A DNA stretch of 64,000 nucleotides, taken from positions 18,318,968 to 18,382,967 of the forward strand of contig NW_020312785.1 in the NCBI RefSeq assembly GCF_003265705.1. Direction: 5' to 3'. Shown one piece after another: positions 58,613 to 64,000 of the stretch. Origin of the DNA: Callorhinus ursinus. Its lineage: Eukaryota > Chordata > Mammalia > Carnivora > Otariidae. A model generated the notes under the pieces. It saw nothing but the letters and a program-made list of their open reading frames with translations, was not told where the DNA came from and made no database searches. Position 1 is the stretch's first letter. The number at the start of each line of letters is the position of its first letter. A program made the translations under genes and the position numbers.

Positions 58613-59658
58613 AACATCAGGGAAATACAAACCAAAACTACAATGAGATATCACCTCACACCTGTCCAAATGGCTAAAATCAACAACACAAGAAACAACA
58701 GGTGTTGGCAAGGATGTGGAGAAAGGGGAACCCTCTTGCACTGTTGGTGGGAGTGCAAGCTGGTGCAGCCACTCTGGAAAACAGTATGGAGGTTCCTCAA
58801 AAAGTTGAAAATAGAGCTACCATATGACCTGGCAATTGCACTACTGGGTATTTACCCCAAAGATACAAATGTAGTGATCCGAAGGGGTACGTGCATCCCA
58901 ATGTTTATGGCAGCAATGTCCACAATAGCCAAACTATGGAAAGAGCAAAGATGTTCATTGACAGATGAATAGAAAAAAAGAAGTGGTGTATATATATATA
59001 CACATATATATATGTATATATATGTATATGTATATATACGTATATATATATATATATATACATATACACACAATGGAATATTATGCAGCCATCAAAAGGA
59101 ATGAAATCTTGCCATTTGCAACGACATGGAGGGACCTGGAGGGTATTATGCTGAGCGAAATAAGTCAATCAGAGAAAGACATGTATCATATGATCTCACT
59201 GATATGAGGAATTCTTAATCTCAGGAAACAAACTGAGGGTTGCTGGAGTGGTGGGGGGTGGGAGGGATGGGGTGTCTGGGTGATAGACATTGGGGAGGGT
59301 ATGTGCTATGGTGAGCGCTGTAAATTGTGTAAGACTGATGAATCACAGACGTGTACCTCTGAAACAAATAATATATTGTATGTTAAAAAAAAAAAAAGAA
59401 GAAGATAGTAGGAAGGGAAACATGAAGGGGGTGGAAATCGGAGGGGGAGACAAACCATGAGAGACTGTGGACTCTGAGAAACAAACTGAGGGTTTTAGAG
59501 GGGAGGGAGGTGGGGGGGTTAGCCTGGTGATGGGTATTAAAGAGGGCATGTATTGAATGGAGCACTGGGTGTTATACGCAAACAATGAATCATGGAACAC
59601 TACATCAAAAACTAATGATGCAATGTATGGTGATTAACATAATAAAATAAAATTAAAA
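58613..59658 (+). mobile_element. Younger 5'-truncated LINE-1
   Basis: Starts at 'catcagggaaatacaaacca' in the ORF2 3' region. The plus frame 58643-58972 gives [16 protein letters not shown] and [10 protein letters not shown], the ORF2 C-terminal region. The element carries an expanded TA run, then both 3' tail modules (A 59221-59393, B 59394-59658) and an A-rich end. Only a very short flanking match ('tgaac' on both sides) could be a TSD. Confidence 0.9.
58988..59072. repeat. (TA)n/(TACA)n microsatellite inside L1 ORF2 3' end
   Basis: An expanded run of 'tatata' with 'tacatata' and 'gtatatatgtata' variants replaces the short 'tatatatac' of the L1 at 6088-6102, just before 'aatggaatattatgcagcc'. 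Confidence 0.95.
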
Positions 59659-59833
59659 AAATTGAACTACTCTATAATCCAGCAGTTGCACTACTAGGTA
59701 TTTACCCAGAGAATACAAAAATACTAATTCAAAGGAATGCATGCACCCTTTTGTTTATAGCAGCATTATCTACAATAGCCAAGTTGTGGAAACAGCCCAA
59801 GTATCCAGTGACTGATGAATGGATAAAGATGTG

Positions 59834-59835
<2 letters not shown>

Positions 59836-59876
<41 letters not shown>
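59836..59876. repeat. (CA)n microsatellite at the same L1 position in the old copy
   Basis: About 20 CA units fall between 'gataaagatgtgata' and 'aatggaatactgctcagcc', the position equivalent to the TA run of the younger copy. Confidence 0.95.
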
Positions 59877-59878
<2 letters not shown>

Positions 59879-59920
59879 GGAATACTGCTCAGCCATAAAA
59901 ATAATAAAGTATCCAGCTTT

Positions 59921-60834
59921 CAATGTTAACATTTTGCTTTGTGCTACACACATTAAGATCACACATCTCTATCCCCAAGGAGATCAACATTCACAATCTA
60001 GTGAGAGATATAGACAAGACAATAATTACAATAAAGTGGAATAAATGTATTTTTCTCAGAGAGGTATGTAAAGGATTCTTTGTGGTCTCAGAAGAAATCT
60101 TTCCACCTTATTCCTATCCTACCTCTTAGTCCATGTTCCCATTTTAAAACCTTTTTAGTTGATTCTCTTTTAGGTCTCTGGAAGGTTACAGACGTCTTTT
60201 GTATAGTACTTTAAAACATCTCAGCTCCACATTTGACTCCAGCCACTGCCCTGGCAATCCGTTATGTGCAGGTTTCCACCAACCTCATGCAGATGCAACC
60301 TGGGAGCATTTTATTTCAGCTATGTGCTTAATTCTGCCTTCCTGTGCCAAAGCTTACTGACGCTACAGAGAATCCTTCCAGCACTGACACGTGTGGAACA
60401 CAGATGCGTGGGTACTCCAAGCCCATAGGACCACTCTTTAGCCAACAGTGGTTGAGAGTCAGTGCCTAAATGACTCATTTCATAAGATTTGCCAGATAGT
60501 CTGGCAAGAAACAACAATAAGTTGCTTGAAGGGGTAGCCAAAGCCATTGTTCAACATTACCTACTCTCCTCTTTCACAACCCCTGTACTTAACTCCTACC
60601 TCTTGGACTTACTTCACAAATAAATTATTTGCACACACACCTCTGTCCCAGACTGTGATTTGTGGATAACCCCTGCTAAGACAACTGGTTCTGGGAGTGG
60701 CCTTTAAAAGCACACTCTCTGGATTGGATTTTGGAGTGGGATCATTTGCTGTTAAAAAGGTAATAATAATCCTGTTCCTGGTCTTAAGAGGATGGAGATA
60801 TCTTCTGTCCTGTAGTACTATAAAAGTACTCTCA
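59921..60834. other. Unique DNA, nothing recognised
   Basis: GC somewhat higher than its neighbours at 60200-60700. No supportable gene; frames under 80 codons. Confidence 0.5.
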
Positions 60835-60835
60835 T

Positions 60836-60935
60836 CTGTGTTAGGAATTCCAGAGAAACAACAAATAGGTTGTATATATGCATACAGAGATTTATTTTGG
60901 GAAATTGGCCTATATGATTATGGGGGCTGGCAATG
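60836..60935 (-). repeat. Left half of an interrupted ancient LTR-type repeat
   Basis: 'ctgtgttaggaattccagagaaacaac', 'ataggttgtatatatgcatacagagatttattttgggaaattggc' and 'gattatgggggctgg' match the antisense start of a common mammalian LTR-like repeat ('tgtattagtttcctagagaaacag'). Its other end appears at 62966-63028. Confidence 0.75.
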
Positions 60936-62960
60936 CTGCTTCTTGGAGTGTAGGTCTAGTGGTGGAAAATTCCCTCAGTTTTTGTTTATCTGGGAAGATC
61001 TTTATCTCTCCTTCATTTCTGAAGGACAGTTTTGCTGTGTATACTATTCTTGGTTGGTATTTTTTTCCTTCAGTTCTTTAAACATATCATCCTACTCTTT
61101 CCTTGTCTGCAAGATTTCTTCTGAGAAATCTGCTAATAGTCTCATGGGGATTCTCTTGAATATAATGAGTCACTTTTCTCTTGCTTTTTTCAGAATTTTC
61201 TCTTTATCCTTGATTTTTGATAATTTGATTATAATGTGTTTTGGCAAAAACCTCTTCATATTCAACCTATTTGAAAACTTTTGGGCTTTGTGAATCTAGT
61301 TGTCCATTTCCCTCTACAGATTTGGGGAGTTTTTAGCCATTATTTATTTGAAAAGTCTTTCTGTCCTCTTCTACCTCTTCCTTCTTCTAGGACTCCCATA
61401 ATGTATATTATGTTTCTTTTGATGATATCCTATAAATTTTGTAGGCCATTGTCATTCTTTTTCATCCTTCTTTCTTCTTGTTCCTCTAACTGGATAATTT
61501 CAAATGACTTATTTTTGAGTTCACTAATTCTTTCTTCTACATGATTGAATTCGATGTTGGAGCTCTGTAATGAATTTCTCAGTTCAATCACTGATTTCTT
61601 CAGTTCTAGGGTAGCTCTTTGTTTTTATGCTTCTATTTATTTGTTGAACTCCTCATTTTGTTCAGGTACTGTTTTCCTGATTTCATTTAGTTGTCTCTCT
61701 GTATTTTCTTGTAGTTCATGGAGCTTCTTTTTGATATCGAGTAGTTTATATATCTCCATATATTTAAGGTTAATTACTGAAGCTTTATTAGTTACCTTTG
61801 GTGGTGTCATGTTTCCCTGATTCTTCATGATACTTATATTGGTATCTGTACATTTGAAGATATGGTCACTTTTTCTGGTCTTTACAGGCTGGCTTTAGCA
61901 GAGAAAGGCATTCACCAGTCACCTGGTGTAGGATTCTAGATGAGCCAGTTGTCGTGTCTGTAGTCACCTGGAATCTCTTACTGGGGGCACAGGCAGATAA
62001 ATGGGGCCTGCTGCCAGATTCCAAGGTTGTGCAGGATCTGTTGCCAGCGTCCATGGTCAGATGGGACCAACCATCGGTGTTCCATGGTTGGGCAGGCCTG
62101 CTGTTGGGGCCCCACAGTCGGGAGGGGCTGGTTAGAGAGGCTTTGCAGTTAGGCAAGGTCACTGGCAGGGATTCACAGTGTAGTAAGGATATTGATGGGG
62201 TTTTGTTAGTTGGGCAGGACCAGTAGCCAGGCTCCATAGTCATACTGGTGGGGTTCCAAAGTGGGGCAAGGCTACTGATGAGGCTCCTTGGTAGAGCTGA
62301 TAGGCAGGGCTCCTGGGTCAGGTGAAGCTTTTATAGTTGGGCCATGATCTTTTGGGACTGCATGGTTGGCAGAGCCAGTAAGTAGGGCTCTATGGTCCTG
62401 AGGTCCCTAACAGGTCTTTGTGATTGGGCAGGGCTAGTTGAGCGTGCTTCTTAGTTGCAGGGATGCTGGCAGGACCGCCCAGTGGGACAGAGACTTCTGA
62501 CAGCCTCTGTCATTGGGCAGGGTGACTGGTGGAGCTCTTGATTTTATGGCATCTGCAGAGCCAGGGGAGGCCCCATAGTTGGGAAAAGCTGGTAAAGACT
62601 TGGTGGGACAGCAGTTACACAGGGCTTGTAAAGCCACTGGTGGAGGTCAAGGGGCTAATGCCAGGATATGCACTTGTTGGCATCTAGAAGTCCTGTTCCT
62701 TTTATTTGTTCCTAGCTGTCCCCAGGTGGTCTAGCCATAATTCCTCCATTGTTCTTCATGAGTGGAGACAGGAGTGGGCCCACTAAGACAGTGTCAAAGG
62801 CTAAAGAAGTTGGATGTTCATCTTGGTCCCTTTTTCCCTTATAGGAGAAATTGTGGGTCTGCGGAGTCCTTTTAGGCATTGTGTCATGGTGGCTTGAGGG
62901 ATAGGTGATATGGATAAAATATTCCTTTTACCCATTTTCGTGTGTTTTTTCTCATTTCTC
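60936..62960 (-). mobile_element. 5'UTR plus ORF1 half of an old LINE-1, antisense
   Basis: The minus strand from about 61830 leftward encodes L1 ORF1. The frame 61637-61828 reads NQGNMTPPKVTNKASVINLKY and LNEIRKTVPEQNEEFNK, and the DNA down to 60936 corresponds to the ORF1 C-terminal domain ending 'aaactgagggaattttccac'. To the right, 61830 to about 62960 is the GC-rich 5' UTR. ORF2, 3' UTR and poly(A) are absent: the element stops near the ORF1 end and directly meets LTR sequence. The long plus-strand frames 60697-61293, 61281-61544 and 61545-61820 are antisense shadows. Confidence 0.85.
61960..62660 (-). repeat. Quasi-tandem repeats in the old L1 5' UTR
   Basis: Loosely spaced diverged units of the type 'ggctccatagt..gggcagg..actg': 'gttccatggttgggcagg' (62079), 'ccccacagtcgggaggggctgg' (62111), 'tttgcagttaggcaaggtcactgg' (62143), 'tttgttagttgggcagg' (62202), 'ggttccaaagtggggcaagg' (62251), 'tttgtgattgggcagg' (62417), 'ctgtcattgggcagg' (62507). 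GC-rich. Confidence 0.7.
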
Positions 62961-62965
62961 GTTTG

Positions 62966-63028
62966 ACCACATATCTAGGCATCATGACCCAGCCAAGTTG
63001 ACACATAAAGCTAACCATTACACATCTG
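62966..63028 (-). repeat. Right end of the interrupted ancient LTR-type repeat
   Basis: 'tttgaccacatatctaggcatcatgacccagccaagttgacacataaagctaaccattacaca' is the terminal segment of the same LTR-like repeat as 60836-60935, same orientation. Confidence 0.75.
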
Positions 63029-63485
63029 TGAAGAAGGTAAATGAAGGTATGAAGGAAGAGAAGGTGTTGGGTTTTGCCAAAACTGTTGCATTTGAGTGGA
63101 AAGGGATAATGAAAATTTTAAGAATTGTGGAGTTGTCTGGCTATTGTAAACTGCTTTGGATACACTGAAAAAAGAAAATGGCTAGTTCATTTTAGGTAAT
63201 GATCAAATCAAAGTATACTGTCAGAACCAGAGGGGCTATATTGGCAGCTTCTGAGGACATTTTCACCTATATTTTCAAAAAATATTATTCTGGAAAGGAG
63301 GCCCAACATCTAATTATAAGTGTAGCAGACCAGTAAAGAATGTATAGCCTTAACAGTTCCCTATGTCAGAGACAAGATCTTCATAGAAGGAACTATAAGC
63401 CTGAGACTTAGGATGGAGACATTAGGACTGCAAATGTGGCCAGATTTCCCTAAATTCTCTGTGCTAGCAACGAATCTGCATACTA
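63029..63485. other. Unique DNA, nothing recognised
   Basis: The 87-codon plus frame beginning at 62905 straddles the LTR end and is chance. Confidence 0.5.
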
Positions 63486-63502
63486 GAAAAAAACACTATT
63501 CT

Positions 63503-63800
63503 TTTTTTTATTATGTTATGTTAATCACCATACATTACATCATTAGTTTTTGATGCAGTGTTCCATGATTCATTGTTTGTGCATAACACCCAGTGCTCCA
63601 TGCAGAACATGCCCTCTTTAATACCATCACCAGGCTAACCCATCCCCCACCCCCCTCTCCTCTAGAACCCTCAGTTTGTGAATTGAATCACAGACCTGTA
63701 CCTCTGAAACAAATAATACATTATATGTTAAAAAAAAAAGAAGAAGATAGCAGGAGGGGAAGAATGAAGGCGGGGGAAATTGGAGGGGGAGACGAACCAT
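63503..63800 (-). mobile_element. Short twin-primed (5'-inverted) LINE-1 3' end
   Basis: 63503-63677 is antisense L1 tail module B starting at the tail ('tattatgttatgttaatcacc'). From about 63678 to 63800 the orientation flips and module A end plus module B start read on the plus strand ('cacagacctgtacctctgaaac' to 'gacgaaccatga'). The two parts are adjacent segments of the same L1 3' UTR. Diverged flanking repeats 'gaaaaaaacactattct' (63486-63502) and 'gaaaaaagacttttct' (63801-63816) fit a TSD. Confidence 0.82.
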
Positions 63801-63816
63801 GAAAAAAGACTTTTCT

Positions 63817-64000
63817 TGTTTGGAGAACCTGTGAAAATCTCAACCAAGACCAGCAATTTAAAACACGATGCTTTGTAGTCCACAACTTCTGCTCTTGCCT
63901 TTCCCCATTTCCTCCACCCCACATTATGATAAGAACTCAACACGGCCTGAGCTAGAAAATGAAATTCTTGGGGCATTGATCCCTCAGTCCAACTCTTGAT
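63817..64000. other. Unique DNA to window end
   Basis: Nothing recognised. Confidence 0.5.

Larger units (their letters stand above)
58240..59920 (-). mobile_element. Twin-primed (5'-inverted) old LINE-1 carrying a younger L1 inside
   Basis: The outer TSDs 'ataaagtatccgactt' (58240-58255) and 'ataaagtatccagctt' (59904-59919) differ by a one-base shift. Next to the left TSD is an antisense L1 3' end (58256-58612). Next to the right TSD is a plus-strand piece of the same kind of old L1 (about 59659-59903, 'gcactactaggtatttaccca', 'ggaatactgctcagccataaa'). Opposite orientations within one TSD pair are the signature of twin priming. The young L1 at 58613-59658 sits at the inversion joint. Confidence 0.85.

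Noticed and set aside
58852..59207. Ile/Tyr-repeat frames such as YIYIYIYI
   Set aside because: Translation of the TA microsatellite inside an L1.
60697..61820. Series of plus-strand frames (198, 87 and 91 codons) rich in Phe, Ser and Leu
   Set aside because: Antisense shadows of L1 ORF1; the coding sense is the minus strand.

Overview
This is a gene-poor window of mammalian nuclear DNA. The repeats point to a carnivore. Seventeen copies of the carnivore tRNA-Lys-derived SINE (SINEC/CAN-SINE) are present, in both orientations. Their heads read like 'ggcgcctgggtggctcagt' and their tails combine a CT run, aaataaa repeats and an A-rich end. The body form ('ggctccctgctc...ggggag') fits non-canid caniforms (bear, seal or mustelid type) better than the dog or cat SINE forms I know. 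That lineage call is inference from remembered repeat families; no search was run. I found no protein-coding exon, tRNA, CRISPR array, operon or prokaryote-like system. Almost all longer open reading frames are LINE-1 ORF1/ORF2 pieces or their antisense shadows.

Layout. 1-6690: a near full-length plus-strand carnivore LINE-1, cut at its 5' end by the window edge. It keeps a tandem-duplicated 5' UTR, a broken ORF1, a broken ORF2 (endonuclease through C-terminal region) and a two-module 3' UTR. 6691-34190: mostly unique AT-rich intergenic DNA with eleven SINEs, a 5'-truncated L1 (28565-29515), fossil L2/MIR/LTR pieces, an ancient 1.4-kb repeat (32405-33850) and a complete MER2-type DNA transposon (33866-34189). 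34435-38070: an old minus-strand L1 that received a processed U6 snRNA copy and a SINE. 38071-50230: mainly unique DNA with a composite tetranucleotide microsatellite (40239-40585), SINEs, MIR/L2 and a MER20-like element. 50235-55165: a second old minus-strand L1, broken up by a hAT element, two SINEs and an MLT1-type LTR, and carrying a perfect 17-bp-arm hairpin. 55370-58239: an L1 3' stub, then unique DNA. 58240-59920: a twin-primed old L1 into which a younger L1 inserted. 60835-63028: an LTR split by the 5'UTR plus ORF1 half of an old antisense L1. 63503-63800: a small twin-primed L1.

The features do not work together as a pathway. They record successive retrotransposition, DNA transposition and local mutation in a gene desert. 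The best-supported observations are insertion structures with visible target-site duplications (TSDs): the U6 retrocopy, two 5'-inverted L1s, nested insertions sharing target sites, and two minimal tail-only insertions. Several kilobase-scale tracts without recognisable repeats (for example 14700-16600 and 16960-19060) are the places to look for conserved regulatory elements. I found no convincing new biological system.
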